In this document: one piece after another, positions 48,829-60,063 of the stretch
Layout of the letters: every line of letters begins with the position of its first letter
Position numbering within the stretch: the first letter of the stretch is position 1
Program-made: the position numbers and the translations under genes
Assembly: GCA_030602265.1 (NCBI GenBank)
Contig: JAUWAB010000007.1
Coordinates: 44,795 to 108,794, forward strand
Direction: 5' to 3'
DNA length: 64,000 bases
Source of the DNA: Prolixibacteraceae bacterium
Lineage (GTDB): Bacteria; Bacteroidota; Bacteroidia; Bacteroidales; Prolixibacteraceae
The notes under the pieces: generated by a model
What the model saw: only the letters and a program-made list of their open reading frames with translations
The model's database searches: none
What the model was told of the DNA's origin: nothing

Positions 48829-50100
48829 ATGAATGTATTGATAGTTGGATCGGGAGGAAGGGAGCATGCATTAGGCTGGAAAATCAGACAAAGCCCGTTG
48901 CTTACCCATCTTTTCTTTGCCCCGGGAAATCCGGGAACGTCGGAACTCGGAATCAACCTGGCGGTTGATCCGGAAAACTTCAGTGACATTAAACGGGAGA
49001 TACTGGAAAACGAAATCGATATGATGATCATCGGCCCGGAGGCACCTCTGGTAGCCGGAATCCGGGATTTCTGCGAAAAAGACCCCGATCTCCAATACGT
49101 TAAAATCATTGGCCCGGGAAAAGCAGGAGCAAAGCTTGAGGGGAGCAAGGATTTTTCCAAACAGTTTATGGGACGGTACGGAATTCCTACGGCAGGTTAT
49201 GCCTCATTCAGGAAAGAGACAGCTGAGGAAGGCTTCCGGTACCTGAAAAGCATCAGGCCGCCTTTTGTACTTAAGGCCGACGGACTGGCTGCAGGAAAAG
49301 GTGTTCTGATCATCGACCAGCTTGAATATGCACAGGATGCCTTATGGGAAATGCTGGTCGGTAAATTCGGGGAAGCCAGCAAGACTGTTGTCATTGAGGA
49401 GTTCCTTAAAGGAACCGAACTTTCTGTATTTATCCTGACCGACGGAAGCAGTTACATACTCTTCCCCGAAGCCAAAGACTACAAGAGGATCGGTATTGGC
49501 GACACCGGGCTGAACACCGGAGGCATGGGGGCGGTCTCGCCGGTTCCTTTTGCGGATGCGGCATTTATGGAGAAGGTAAAGACCCGGATCATTGAACCCA
49601 CCCTGGAAGGTTTACGGACAGAGAAGATCGAATATACCGGTTTTATCTTTTTCGGGTTGATCAACTGTGACGGAGACCCCTTTGTAATTGAATACAATGC
49701 CCGTCTTGGTGATCCTGAGACCGAGGCTATCATGCTCCGTACCGAAGGTGATCTGCTTGAACTTCTGAATGCCGCGGCTGAAGGCCGTTTATCTGAAAAA
49801 CAAATGGGAATAAGTGATCATGCAGCTGCGACCATCATGCTGGTTTCGGGGGGATATCCCGGAGATTACGAAAAAGGGAAAATCATTTCCGGGTACGACC
49901 AGGCAGAAGACTGCACCCTGTTCCATTCAGGTACCAGGCTTGAATTCGGAAAACTAAAGACCAACGGAGGCAGGGTACTTGCAGTAAGTGCAACCGGAAA
50001 AGATATTCATGAAGCCCTTGAAAAGGCACGCAGTAATGCCATGAAGATCAGTTATGAAGGCAAATATTTCCGCGATGACATAGGATTTGACCTTTCCTGA
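48829..50100 (+). CDS. purD: phosphoribosylamine-glycine ligase
   Basis: MNVLIVGSGGREHALGWK; LKADGLAAGKGVLI; EYNARLGDPETEAIM. Confidence 0.97.
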   Translation: MNVLIVGSGGREHALGWKIRQSPLLTHLFFAPGNPGTSELGINLAVDPENFSDIKREILENEIDMMIIGPEAPLVAGIRDFCEKDPDLQYVKIIGPGKAGAKLEGSKDFSKQFMGRYGIPTAGYASFRKETAEEGFRYLKSIRPPFVLKADGLAAGKGVLIIDQLEYAQDALWEMLVGKFGEASKTVVIEEFLKGTELSVFILTDGSSYILFPEAKDYKRIGIGDTGLNTGGMGAVSPVPFADAAFMEKVKTRIIEPTLEGLRTEKIEYTGFIFFGLINCDGDPFVIEYNARLGDPETEAIMLRTEGDLLELLNAAAEGRLSEKQMGISDHAAATIMLVSGGYPGDYEKGKIISGYDQAEDCTLFHSGTRLEFGKLKTNGGRVLAVSATGKDIHEALEKARSNAMKISYEGKYFRDDIGFDLS

Positions 50101-51083
50101 TGATTTTCAGACTGATAAAACACAACTGGCTGGCAAGTTTTGTGCTGATGCCCCTGTTAGGGATAGCCGTCTGGAGTACCAGCCTGCTTTTCCCTCCTTC
50201 ATTTGATTTTTATCAAGGGGAAGACCGCATGTTGTTGTTTAGTCCGGTTGCCGGGCTTTTATCAGGAAAACCACATCTGACCGGAATTACAGCCTTCCTG
50301 CTCTACATGCTGGCGGCGGTTATCATCCAAAGAATCAGCGGGGAGTATGGGTTTATAAAAACCAGGACACTTCTTCCCGGAGCCATGTTCCTGCTGATCG
50401 CTGGCGGAATCAGGGAATACCAGACATTTCACCCGGTCTACCCTGCGGTTATCATGCTGCTGTTAGGGTTATTCAGGCTGTTTGGTGCCTTCGACAAGAG
50501 AAAACCCTACAGTCAGATTTTCGACGCTAACCTGATCCTAGGAATCGGGTCTTTGTTTTATCTTAACCTGGCTGTTTTGCTGCCTGCCTTTATTGCCGGA
50601 GGAAAAATTTTAGGCAGGGAAACCCGCTGGCGTGAAATAGTTGTTGCCTTAAGCGGATTTCTGACTCCCTGGATCTTTGCCTTTTCCTGGTTTTACCTTT
50701 CAGGAAGGACCGCAGAACTGCTTCAGGTACTGCATGATAATTTTCTGACCGAAAATGACCGGCTGACCGGCAACCTTCCGTTGCAGATATTTCTGGGATT
50801 AGCGGGTATCCTCACCCTGGCAGGCAGTTACCTGATCATCGCGCAGTACGACGAGAAAAAAGTCAGTATACGGCAGTATTACCTGGTATTTTTTCTGGTG
50901 TTTGTGTCGGCAGTTTCAGCATTTTTCCTGGTTCCATCGGCCTCTGCAGAGATCCTTCTGGTGGCTGGGGTCCCGGTAACCTTCCTGCTGACTAACCTGA
51001 TGCTGACATTCAGGCGTGTTATCTGGGGGGAAGTAGTCATTTACCTGTTAGCCGGCTATGCAGCAGGTATTCAATTCTTGTAA
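50100..51083 (+). CDS. multi-pass membrane protein, conserved hypothetical (DUF6427-like)
   Basis: 327 aa with repeated TM helices; one-base overlap with purD. Confidence 0.6.
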   Translation: MIFRLIKHNWLASFVLMPLLGIAVWSTSLLFPPSFDFYQGEDRMLLFSPVAGLLSGKPHLTGITAFLLYMLAAVIIQRISGEYGFIKTRTLLPGAMFLLIAGGIREYQTFHPVYPAVIMLLLGLFRLFGAFDKRKPYSQIFDANLILGIGSLFYLNLAVLLPAFIAGGKILGRETRWREIVVALSGFLTPWIFAFSWFYLSGRTAELLQVLHDNFLTENDRLTGNLPLQIFLGLAGILTLAGSYLIIAQYDEKKVSIRQYYLVFFLVFVSAVSAFFLVPSASAEILLVAGVPVTFLLTNLMLTFRRVIWGEVVIYLLAGYAAGIQFL

Positions 51084-51086
51084 CCG

Positions 51087-51392
51087 TCAGTCCTCGACAA
51101 TAATAAAAACATCTTCTCCGGGTTTTGACATATAAAACTGCTCTCTGGCATATTTTTCCAGATTTTCCTGACCCGAACGCAATTCCTCAATCTTCCGGTT
51201 ATCGGATTCAATCTTTTCACGGTAATATTCACTCTGAGCCTTAAGGGCGGCAAGGCGTTTTTTGTTTCTCCGGTGTGCCAGAAGATTGTTTTCGTCAAAG
51301 AACATGATCCATAACAGGAAAATCATCCCTGCAATGAAATACTTGTTTTTCAACAAATTAACACTATTTCTTCCGGATTCCTTACTTTCCAT
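51087..51392 (-). CDS. septum formation initiator family protein (FtsB/DivIC-like)
   Basis: Short N-terminal TM, coiled coil RRNKKRLAALKAQSEYYREKIESDNRKIEELRS, then LEKYAREQFYMSKPGEDVFIIVED. Confidence 0.85.
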   Translation of the reverse strand: MESKESGRNSVNLLKNKYFIAGMIFLLWIMFFDENNLLAHRRNKKRLAALKAQSEYYREKIESDNRKIEELRSGQENLEKYAREQFYMSKPGEDVFIIVED

Positions 51393-51430
51393 GGATAACT
51401 GGTTCTTACTCCGCTAAAATACAAAAAAAT

Positions 51431-51459
51431 ACGGGAGGTTTCCATCTGATACCTCCCGC
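51431..51459 (-). terminator. Rho-independent terminator downstream of pruA
   Basis: Minus strand GCGGGAGGT...ACCTCCCGT hairpin followed by ATTTTTTTG. Confidence 0.75.
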
Positions 51460-51478
51460 ATTATCAACAATCTTCAGT

Positions 51479-53116
51479 TCATTCCTTATCCGGGGCAAAG
51501 TTAGGATAGGTATACCGGTGCGGAGGGTTGAAATTTTCCTTGATGGTGCGGATATTGACCCAGCGCAACAGGTTAAAGACAGAACCCGCCTTGTCGTTGG
51601 TCCCTGAACCACGGGCACCCCCAAATGGTTGCTGACCAACAACTGCTCCGGTGGGTTTGTCATTGATATAGAAGTTTCCGGCAGCGTTTTCAAGTTTACG
51701 GGTAAACTTCTCAATATTATAGCGGTCCTGGGAGAAAATGGCTCCGGTCAGGGCATACATTGAAGTCTGGTCCAGAATGTCAAGGGTAGCATCCATTTCT
51801 TCATCATTATACACATAGACAGTCAGTACCGGTCCAAAAAGCTCTTCTTCCATGGTAATGTATTTGGGATCATACGCCTGTATCACGGTAGGTTCAATAA
51901 AGTAACCGACCGACTTGTCGCAATGGCCTCCAAAAATCACGTCCGCGTCTTTGTCCGTCCTCGCACGGTCAATAAAACCAGCCAGTTTGTCAAATGAGCT
52001 TTCGTCGATTACTGCATTGAAAAAGTTGGTAAAGTCTTCTGGCGGTCCCATTTTTACGGTGGCGAGTTCACGTCCCAGAATTTCCCTGATTTCGGGCCAG
52101 ATGGAAGCAGGAACATAGGCACGGGAAGCTGCAGAGCATTTCTGGCCCTGGTATTCGAATGCACCACGCACCATGGCGATTGCCAGGGCTTGCTTGTCAG
52201 CGGTGGCATCGGCGAAAATAAAGTCCTTGCCACCGGTTTCACCCACGATTCTCGGATAAGATTTATACTTATAAATGTTCTCCCCGATTTTCTTCCAAAC
52301 GGACTGGAAGACACCGGTTGAACCCGTAAAATGGATTCCGGCAAATTCGGGATGGTCCATAACAGTCTGGGCACCTACAGGCCCTGAAACAAATACCAGG
52401 TTGATGACCCCGTCGGGAACACCAGCCTCACGGAAGATCTCCATGATAACCCCTGCTGAATATACGGCAGTTTTAGAAGGTTTCCAGACCACTACGTTAC
52501 CCATCAGGGCAGGAGCAGCCGGAAGATTGCCGGCAATGGAAGTAAAATTGAAAGGAGTCAGGGCATATATGAATCCTTCGAGCGGTCTGAACTCATTGTA
52601 ATTCCAGATACCACGGGCCGATTCAGGCTGCATGGCATAAATCCGGGTCATCTCACGTACTCCGAACCTGAAAAAATCTGCGAGTTCGCATGCCGCATCG
52701 ATCTCAGCCTGGTATGCATTTTTAGACTGGCCCAGCATAGTGGCGGCATTGAGTTTTGCCCTGTAAGGTCCCGCCAGCAGATCGGCAGCCTTCAGAAAAA
52801 CAGATGCCCTGTGCTCCCATGAGAGCGAAGCCCATTTACTCCGGGCGGCAAGTGCGGCATCGATCGCCATTCGAACATGGCTTGCATCGCCCTGATGATA
52901 ATAACCCAGCGTATGTTTTATGTCATGAGGCGGGTGCATTCGCTCAAGTTTTCCCGACCTGACCTCCTTACCTCCGATGATCATCGGCAATTCCACTTCC
53001 CTGCTCCGCATTTCACGGAGGGTCTCCCGGAGTTCGGCTCTTTCAGCCGACCCCGGAGCATAACTCAAAACCGGTTCATTAACGGCAACCGGTACATTGA
53101 AGAATCCTTTAATCAT
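51479..53116 (-). CDS. pruA: L-glutamate gamma-semialdehyde dehydrogenase
   Basis: ALDH motifs FTGSTGVFQSVWK, GGKDFIFADATAD, FEYQGQKCSAASRAYVP. ATG start at 53116 (M4 of the track ORF). Confidence 0.94.
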   Translation of the reverse strand: MIKGFFNVPVAVNEPVLSYAPGSAERAELRETLREMRSREVELPMIIGGKEVRSGKLERMHPPHDIKHTLGYYHQGDASHVRMAIDAALAARSKWASLSWEHRASVFLKAADLLAGPYRAKLNAATMLGQSKNAYQAEIDAACELADFFRFGVREMTRIYAMQPESARGIWNYNEFRPLEGFIYALTPFNFTSIAGNLPAAPALMGNVVVWKPSKTAVYSAGVIMEIFREAGVPDGVINLVFVSGPVGAQTVMDHPEFAGIHFTGSTGVFQSVWKKIGENIYKYKSYPRIVGETGGKDFIFADATADKQALAIAMVRGAFEYQGQKCSAASRAYVPASIWPEIREILGRELATVKMGPPEDFTNFFNAVIDESSFDKLAGFIDRARTDKDADVIFGGHCDKSVGYFIEPTVIQAYDPKYITMEEELFGPVLTVYVYNDEEMDATLDILDQTSMYALTGAIFSQDRYNIEKFTRKLENAAGNFYINDKPTGAVVGQQPFGGARGSGTNDKAGSVFNLLRWVNIRTIKENFNPPHRYTYPNFAPDKE

Positions 53117-53155
53117 TATGTGCAATATTTTATTTTATGAATATTTACCAGCATA

Positions 53156-53163
53156 CAAAGTTA
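53156..53163 (-). promoter_or_regulatory. -7 box TAACTTTG upstream of pruA
   Basis: Minus strand exact TAnnTTTG, about 40 nt upstream of ATG 53116. Confidence 0.5.
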
Positions 53164-53449
53164 GGACATGCCAGAATAGCAAAGAATAACAAAAATCAGG
53201 ATTAAGAGAATTCCACGCACAGTGCATCTTCCTGTCTTTCTGCACCATAGGCCACAAGGTGACATTTATCAGTAATTTTTATCACCACGGCCAGAAAACG
53301 CCGGACATGGATAAGACACACAATTACCGGTTTTTTTCTTCAATAGCGTGCAACATCAATGAAATCCCTTATTTTTACAAAATGATATCCTGCGGGACCA
53401 TACCTGGAACAGACTTTTCTTTGATTAAATGAAGCAGAATTAATTTGGT

Positions 53450-55504
53450 TTGAAATCAATAATTCAGGATACAAAATCTGAGGGAGATAATGTCATTCAT
53501 TTTCTGAAAACTACAGCCATTGCCGGATTGTTTTTTTCGGTATTGATGCTGCTATATGGACAAATCTTCAACTCCGGCACAGCCAGCCTGATTGCCGACG
53601 GGATAACCGTTATTCTATTTGGAGGTATGCTTACCGCAACCATATTCAGAAGGCCCCGTCTGGCCATTAGTATGGTTTTTTTAATCCCATTCCTGATTTA
53701 CCTCTATTACCTGTCGGAACTGAGCAATGCCCCGCCTCCGGCCGAAACCATTTCCAGCACGCTATGGTGGCTGATTTCAGGTACCTTGTTCCTGGTAATC
53801 TTTGCCGGCCTTGATTTCAGGTTTCTACTTTTCGTCATAAGCAGTTTTGCGACCTTGTTATTTCACCTCTCGGAAACAGACAGATTCAGCTCCTATTTTT
53901 CGGGGAATCAGGTCTGGACAGCCAACCCCCTTCTGATTTACCTGTTTACCCTTGGTCTGTCGGTTGCCCTCCGGTACATACTGGATTACCAGAATGCTTT
54001 GTATAACAGGAATAAAACGAGTTATGAAAGACGGCTGAACGAAACCTTTCAGTCGGTGAAACAACCAGCTGCCATAATAGAAGCCGTTCGCGATGCTAAC
54101 GGGGATATCATCCGTCTAATAGTCGGCAAGGTTAACCATGCATTTGAATCTCAGTTCCGGATGTCGATGCATGAAATCAACCAGCAGGAACTGAATTACA
54201 TTTTCAGGTATATTTTTAGGAATGAAACCAACTGGAACGACCTGCTGATCATAAATCCCAGGCAGCAGACCGAAATTTATTCTGCTCACATGGACCGCTG
54301 GTTCACGGTAAGTTTTTACTGGCTGGGCAGGGAAACCTGCATGGTTCTGTTCAGCGACATCAGCAGGGACAAGTCAGAGATCAGGTTATTGCAGGAAACC
54401 AAACGCCGGCATCTTGCCCTTCTGGAAGCCATACCCGATATTTTCTTTGTGATCGACCGGGATGGAACATACCAGGATATTGTATTCAAGGGAGATGCCT
54501 CATTGCATATGGAGGCCGGGGAAGTCATCGGCAGCACCATTTTTGATGTCGGATTTACAGAAAACATGGCCCGGAAGATTTATGAATGCATACAGCGTGC
54601 GATTATCAACGACACCATTGAAACGATAGAATACACCCTCCAGATGCAGGAAAAGAGCCTTTTATTTGAAATGAGGCTGGTCAGGCTGAATGAAAATTCA
54701 GTGGTTTCAATTGCCAGAGATATTACCCGGCGCAAGAAGGCCGAATTTGAACTGGAGAGGGCCAGGATAAGGGCCGAGGAAGCGGTTGCCCTCAAGTCAC
54801 GGTTCCTGGCTAACCTGTCGCATGATATAAGAACCCCGATGAGCATTATCATCAGCCTGACCAGAATGCTTGGGGAACCCGGTTTGACCGATTACGAGCG
54901 GGAAGAGTTTATCCAGGACATCAGCCAGCAGGGGAACCAGTTACTTAAAATGATCGACAACACCATCCAACTGTCGAAAATCGAAACCAACGCCATTGAG
55001 CTGAATTTCAGGTTTTGTCCTGTTAACCGTTTACTGAAGGAGCTGTACAACCAGTTTTACCCTATGCTTCCCGACAACCGCGACATCAGGTTGAAAACGG
55101 TAACAGATATCCGGCACGAGGAGGCAGGTTTTGAAACAGATCCTGAAATCCTGAAAGAAATATTAGAAGAGCTGACCGACAATGCCATAAGGTTTACGGA
55201 AGAAGGCCTGGTGCAGGTTGGCTACCGCTTTAAAAATCCGTCTTCGATTGAGTTTTTTGTTGAGGATACCGGCCCTGGTATCCCTGAGGAAGAGAGGGAA
55301 AATATTTTCCTGCGTTTTTACGTGATTGAAAAGGACCGAAGGGACCACAAGAGTGGGTCAGGCACGGGATTATCCATCGCACAGCATTTTGTGGCGCTTC
55401 TTGGCGGCGAGCTGCGGCTGGACACCAAGCCCGGAAAAGGATCCCGCTTCTGGTTTGAGTTGCCGTTGTTGAATCCAAGGGGTTTTATGCGAATCATCCA
55501 ATAA
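53450..55504 (+). CDS. membrane PAS-domain sensor histidine kinase (orphan)
   Basis: N-terminal TMs; PAS; HisKA KSRFLANLSHDIRTPMSIIISLTR; HATPase N, G1 VEDTGPGIPEEERENIFLRFY, G2 SGTGLSIAQHFV. Confidence 0.92.
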   Translation: MKSIIQDTKSEGDNVIHFLKTTAIAGLFFSVLMLLYGQIFNSGTASLIADGITVILFGGMLTATIFRRPRLAISMVFLIPFLIYLYYLSELSNAPPPAETISSTLWWLISGTLFLVIFAGLDFRFLLFVISSFATLLFHLSETDRFSSYFSGNQVWTANPLLIYLFTLGLSVALRYILDYQNALYNRNKTSYERRLNETFQSVKQPAAIIEAVRDANGDIIRLIVGKVNHAFESQFRMSMHEINQQELNYIFRYIFRNETNWNDLLIINPRQQTEIYSAHMDRWFTVSFYWLGRETCMVLFSDISRDKSEIRLLQETKRRHLALLEAIPDIFFVIDRDGTYQDIVFKGDASLHMEAGEVIGSTIFDVGFTENMARKIYECIQRAIINDTIETIEYTLQMQEKSLLFEMRLVRLNENSVVSIARDITRRKKAEFELERARIRAEEAVALKSRFLANLSHDIRTPMSIIISLTRMLGEPGLTDYEREEFIQDISQQGNQLLKMIDNTIQLSKIETNAIELNFRFCPVNRLLKELYNQFYPMLPDNRDIRLKTVTDIRHEEAGFETDPEILKEILEELTDNAIRFTEEGLVQVGYRFKNPSSIEFFVEDTGPGIPEEERENIFLRFYVIEKDRRDHKSGSGTGLSIAQHFVALLGGELRLDTKPGKGSRFWFELPLLNPRGFMRIIQ

Positions 55505-55530
55505 CAGCCACTTCCTTGGAAAAGGCGATA

Positions 55531-55565
55531 AAAAATCCCGGACCGTATAACCAGTCCGGGATTTT
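55531..55565. terminator. bidirectional terminator between histidine kinase and valS
   Basis: AAATCCCGGAC CGTATAACCA GTCCGGGATTTT. Confidence 0.85.
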
Positions 55566-55583
55566 CAGAAGGGACACCTGTGA

Positions 55584-58220
55584 CTATTGTGACTTCAGGA
55601 CTGCGATCCGTCCCTCTAATGTTTTAATTTTTGCCTCGGCATCGGCCTGTTTGATCCGTTCCTTTTCCACCACTGCCTCAGGGGCACTGCTGACAAACTT
55701 CTCGTTTCCGAGTTTCTTCATCACCGAATTCAGGAATCCCCTGGTATAGTCAAGTTCCTGTTCCAGTTTCCGGAGTTCTTCTTCCGCATCAATATGTTCA
55801 CCCAAAAGGATATAGTAGTTGGTGGATTTCACCCGGAAGGAAGCAGCGCCTTTCACCTCACTGTTAACCACTTCCAGCTGACCGATATTTCCAAGCCTCA
55901 TAACTACCACATTTAGGGCTTCCTCATATCCTTTATCTCCGGGTTGGATAAACAGGTCGAGGCTTTCCTTATTGGGAACCGAATTTTCCAGCCTGATCTT
56001 ACGGATCCCGGATACGGCCTCCTTCACATTCTCAAATGCATCGATCAGAGCCTTGTCGAATGGCATGATCTCAGGCATCGGGGAAACCATGATACTTTCC
56101 CCCTCCTTACGATCGGTTAACATCTGCCAGATCTCCTCGGTAATAAACGGCATAAACGGGTGCATCAGCCTGAGCAGGCGGTCGAACAGGTCTGTCACGT
56201 CGGCATAGGTTTTTGCATCAATGGGTTGCTGATAGGCAGGCTTAACCGCCTCTAACAGCCAACCGGAGAATTCATCCCTTACCGTGGTATAGATCACCAT
56301 CAGGGCATCCGAGATCCTGAATTTCTCAAAGTGGTCGTTCAGGGTAGCGTTCACCTCGCTGAGTTTATGGTGAAACCAATCGAGGGCGAGGCGTGAGTGT
56401 TCCGGTTGCGGTATGTCCTCAGCCACTTCCCAGTTTTTCACCAATCTGAAGGCGTTCCATATTTTGGTGGCAAAACCGGCACCCTGCTGCGGCAGGCTTT
56501 CATCAAACAGCAGGTCGCCACCCGCCGGGGAGCAAAGCAGCATACCCACCCTAACGCCATCGGCGCCGTATTTTTCGATCAGCTCGAGCGGCTCAGGCGA
56601 GTTTCCCAATGACTTGGACATCTTCCGGCCCATTTTATCGCGCACCATTCCGGTGTAATACACATTTTTGAATGGGAAATCGTTCCGGTATTCATAGCCG
56701 GCGATAATCATACGGGCGACCCAGAAAAAGATAATGTCCGGAGCGGTAACCAGGTCGCTGGTAGGGTAATAATAATTAATTTCCTGATTATCGGGATGGT
56801 TTATGCCATCGAATACCGATATTGGCCAGAGCCAGGAGCTGAACCAGGTATCGAGAACATCCTCATCCTGCCGCAGGTCTTTGATCTCCAGCTGTGGATT
56901 TCCTGTTTTCTGACGGGCAAGTTCAAGAGCTTCCTCTGCGGTAGCTGCAACCACGAACTGGCCATCATGCATATAATAAACCGGAATGCGGTGGCCCCAC
57001 CAGAGCTGCCGGCTGATACACCAGTCCTTGATATTGCCCATCCAGTGCCGGTAGATGTTTTTAAACTTTGGCGGATAAAACCGGATATTGTCGTTCATCA
57101 CATTATCCAGGGCCGGGGTTACCAGATCCTCCATTTTCAGAAACCACTGGGCAGACAGCTTAGGCTCAATAACCACATCGGTACGTTCCGAATAACCGAC
57201 TTTATTGGTATAATCCTCGATCAGGGCAACATTTCCGGCCTTTTCGAGCTCGGGGATGATTTTATCCCTGACTGCAAAGCGGTCTTCGCCGACAAACAGG
57301 ATAGCCTGTTCGCTCAGGGTTCCGTCGTCGTTGAATATATCTACGGTATCCAGATTATGTTTCAGGCCGATCATGTAGTCATTGACATCATGGGCAGGGG
57401 TAATTTTCAGGCAGCCGGTACCAAATTCCATGTCCACGTATTCGTCCTGGATTACGGGGACCGGACGGTTAATGAGCGGAACCAGCACTTTTTTGCCCAC
57501 GAGGTGCCTGAAACGGTCATCTTCGGGGTGCACACAAACAGCGGTATCTCCCAATATGGTCTCCGGACGGGTGGTTGCTATGGTAACAAACTGATCTTCT
57601 GACCCTTCGACACGATATTTCAGGTAATACAATTTTGACTGTACCTCCTTGTAAATAACCTCTTCGTCGGAAAGAGCCGTTTTGGCCTGAGGGTCCCAGT
57701 TTACCATTCTGACCCCGCGGTATATATGTCCTTTATTGTACAGGTCAACAAACACCCTGATTACCGAATCGCTGCGCTGCTGGTCCATGGTAAAGCTTGT
57801 CCGGTCCCAGTCGCAGGAAGCCCCCAGTTTTTTGAGTTGCTCCAGGATAATTCCGCCGTGCTTGTGGGTCCACTCCCACGCATGTTCCAGAAACTCCTCC
57901 CTGGAAAGAGAATGCTTGTCGATTCCGGCATCACGCAGTTTGTTCACCACTTTGGCTTCAGTGGCGATGGAAGCGTGGTCGGTCCCCGGCACCCAGCAGG
58001 CATTTTTGCCGGTCATACGGGCCCTGCGCACCAGAATATCCTGGATGGTATTGTTGAGCATGTGTCCCATGTGCAACACTCCGGTTACGTTGGGTGGCGG
58101 GATTACGATGGTATAGGGTTCGCGCCCGTCAGGTTCCGAATGAAAAAGTTTGTTTTCCATCCAGAAGCTGTACCACTTCTTTTCCACAACAGCCGGATCA
58201 TATTTACTGGCAATTTCCAT
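55584..58220 (-). CDS. valS: valine-tRNA ligase
   Basis: [16 protein letters not shown] (HIGH), [14 protein letters not shown] (KMSKS), C-terminal coiled coil. ATG at 58220. Confidence 0.97.
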   Translation of the reverse strand: MEIASKYDPAVVEKKWYSFWMENKLFHSEPDGREPYTIVIPPPNVTGVLHMGHMLNNTIQDILVRRARMTGKNACWVPGTDHASIATEAKVVNKLRDAGIDKHSLSREEFLEHAWEWTHKHGGIILEQLKKLGASCDWDRTSFTMDQQRSDSVIRVFVDLYNKGHIYRGVRMVNWDPQAKTALSDEEVIYKEVQSKLYYLKYRVEGSEDQFVTIATTRPETILGDTAVCVHPEDDRFRHLVGKKVLVPLINRPVPVIQDEYVDMEFGTGCLKITPAHDVNDYMIGLKHNLDTVDIFNDDGTLSEQAILFVGEDRFAVRDKIIPELEKAGNVALIEDYTNKVGYSERTDVVIEPKLSAQWFLKMEDLVTPALDNVMNDNIRFYPPKFKNIYRHWMGNIKDWCISRQLWWGHRIPVYYMHDGQFVVAATAEEALELARQKTGNPQLEIKDLRQDEDVLDTWFSSWLWPISVFDGINHPDNQEINYYYPTSDLVTAPDIIFFWVARMIIAGYEYRNDFPFKNVYYTGMVRDKMGRKMSKSLGNSPEPLELIEKYGADGVRVGMLLCSPAGGDLLFDESLPQQGAGFATKIWNAFRLVKNWEVAEDIPQPEHSRLALDWFHHKLSEVNATLNDHFEKFRISDALMVIYTTVRDEFSGWLLEAVKPAYQQPIDAKTYADVTDLFDRLLRLMHPFMPFITEEIWQMLTDRKEGESIMVSPMPEIMPFDKALIDAFENVKEAVSGIRKIRLENSVPNKESLDLFIQPGDKGYEEALNVVVMRLGNIGQLEVVNSEVKGAASFRVKSTNYYILLGEHIDAEEELRKLEQELDYTRGFLNSVMKKLGNEKFVSSAPEAVVEKERIKQADAEAKIKTLEGRIAVLKSQ

Positions 58221-58529
58221 GATATTCAATCTTTAACGGTTTTCAGAAAATTCAGGCACAAAAATAACGGTTTCAAAATGATTTAGCCTGTTGAATGGGT
58301 TAGTAGAATGATTTATAGTAGTTTTTTAATTTTCATTTGGCTGCGTTTTCCCCGGGCCCATCCCGGCAACGAAGACTGCAGGCAAATACCGGCTCCGGCC
58401 TTTACCGTTCCCATACGGGGAGCAGGCACGGTCAGGTTCCTGGCACAGGTATGGAATCCGGTGCCTGTACAGTTTCTTGACAGGGAGCAGGCAGGTGAAA
58501 CAGGTCTGCAGGATGCCGAACCTCCGGGG

Positions 58530-59987
58530 TTAGCCGGTAATCTGAGCCGGGAGGCCTTTGACCAGGACCGGCTTATCCTTATGTGGTTTCGGCATGAAAA
58601 TATCGTTGGCCGTCAGGCCACACTCTTCGATCATTTGGAAGCAATATTCCAGACGGCCCAGATCGCGGCCGGTATTGTTGGTCCCAAAGGTGAACTTAAC
58701 ACCGGCAGCCTTGGCCATTCTGATCATTTCCGCGGAAGGCGTTTTATACCTTGCATTAATTTCCAGGGCAATGCCATTATCCGCCAGCACCCGGATCACC
58801 CTTGCCATCCTCTCCGGAGTCCATAATTGGGCATGTTCGGGCATCAGCTCATCGGGAAGTACCGTTGGGTTCACATAAATGTCGACTGGCTCCTGTGCCA
58901 TGATGGCTTCAATCTTTCCGACCATCTGGTCCATGAACTGCTGTTTATCATCCACCCAAACCTCCTCCTTAATCCAGATCCGGTTTCTGCGGCCCTTGTA
59001 ATCGGTGAAAGTCATGGCATCGGTAAACACATAATCAAATTTTGCCACTGCTTCGGGTGAGAAGAGGGTGATCCACTCCCTGCCTTCGGCCTGCATCCCC
59101 CTGAAGATAGGTTGCCCGCGGACCGTATCCATATAGGCAGCCAGGGAAACATCGTCGGTGACCGGGAAATGGAGACCACAATTCGGAGCCAGTCCGTAGT
59201 TGATTCCCAGGGTCAGCGAATTTTCCAGCACCTCCTCAAGGGTGAGCCCACCCTTCAGGTGGACATGATAATCCACGAGCGGCAATCCCTGTTCCATAAG
59301 CCGGGTAACCCGGGTATCCCATTCCAGATCCTCCTTAAGGGGTGTTTTCTCCCCTTCGGGCAGGCGCTTAACCTTAATTGACCGGAAGTATACCGTACTG
59401 TTGGGATCGTGGGCCTGAAGTGCGAAGGTCCCTTCTCCAAGGAGGCGGCCTTTAAAACCATCTCCTCTCGAAGGTTGGTCAGGCTGGAGATAATCGACTA
59501 CCGGCAATCCGTTCACAAAAACCTGAACACGGTTTTCCACAACAGTGGCGCGGATGGTGAACCATTCCCCATCGCCGGCCATATTGTAATATACATTTCT
59601 CACCGCATAAAGGCTTCCGGTCTTCCTTGTTTCACGATAGTTTCCCTCACCGGTGTGGGTATTGTTGACCTGGATTTCATAGCCTTTTGAAGGCCAGCCT
59701 TCATCCTGGAATTCGGTGTGGAAATAAATACCGGAATTCGCACCCGGCAGGGTTTTTACTTCCGCTTCCAGTTCAAAATTCTTAAATGGCCGGTCGGTTT
59801 CAAGGAACAGGTGCCCCCGTTCGCCCGAACATACCAGCAATCCGTCTTCCACTTTGAAGCTTTGAGGATTTTCACCGGCTTTCCAGCCAGTAAGATCTTT
59901 GCCATTGAACATCTCGACCCATTCTCCGGAATCACGGGAACAGGAAACTGCCAGCATAACAGCCAGTACTAATAGGATATTTCTCAT
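58530..59987 (-). CDS. lipoprotein fusion: DUF1080 (3-keto-disaccharide hydrolase-like) plus PHP-like metal-dependent hydrolase
   Basis: Lipobox AVSCSRD; DUF1080 FNGKDLTGWKAGENPQSFKVEDGLLVCSG; C-terminal LVDYHVHLKGGLTLEE and LEINARYKTPS. Confidence 0.82.
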   Translation of the reverse strand: MRNILLVLAVMLAVSCSRDSGEWVEMFNGKDLTGWKAGENPQSFKVEDGLLVCSGERGHLFLETDRPFKNFELEAEVKTLPGANSGIYFHTEFQDEGWPSKGYEIQVNNTHTGEGNYRETRKTGSLYAVRNVYYNMAGDGEWFTIRATVVENRVQVFVNGLPVVDYLQPDQPSRGDGFKGRLLGEGTFALQAHDPNSTVYFRSIKVKRLPEGEKTPLKEDLEWDTRVTRLMEQGLPLVDYHVHLKGGLTLEEVLENSLTLGINYGLAPNCGLHFPVTDDVSLAAYMDTVRGQPIFRGMQAEGREWITLFSPEAVAKFDYVFTDAMTFTDYKGRRNRIWIKEEVWVDDKQQFMDQMVGKIEAIMAQEPVDIYVNPTVLPDELMPEHAQLWTPERMARVIRVLADNGIALEINARYKTPSAEMIRMAKAAGVKFTFGTNNTGRDLGRLEYCFQMIEECGLTANDIFMPKPHKDKPVLVKGLPAQITG

Positions 59988-60063
59988 AATGAAGTGGTTT
60001 AATCTTTAAAACTTCAGCAAAGCTAACAATTTGTGGCCTTATTATCCTTACATCGAAGATATT

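Noticed and set aside
56796-57602. 268-aa plus-strand ORF inside valS
   Set aside because: Antisense frame of a universally conserved tRNA ligase; no domain signature.
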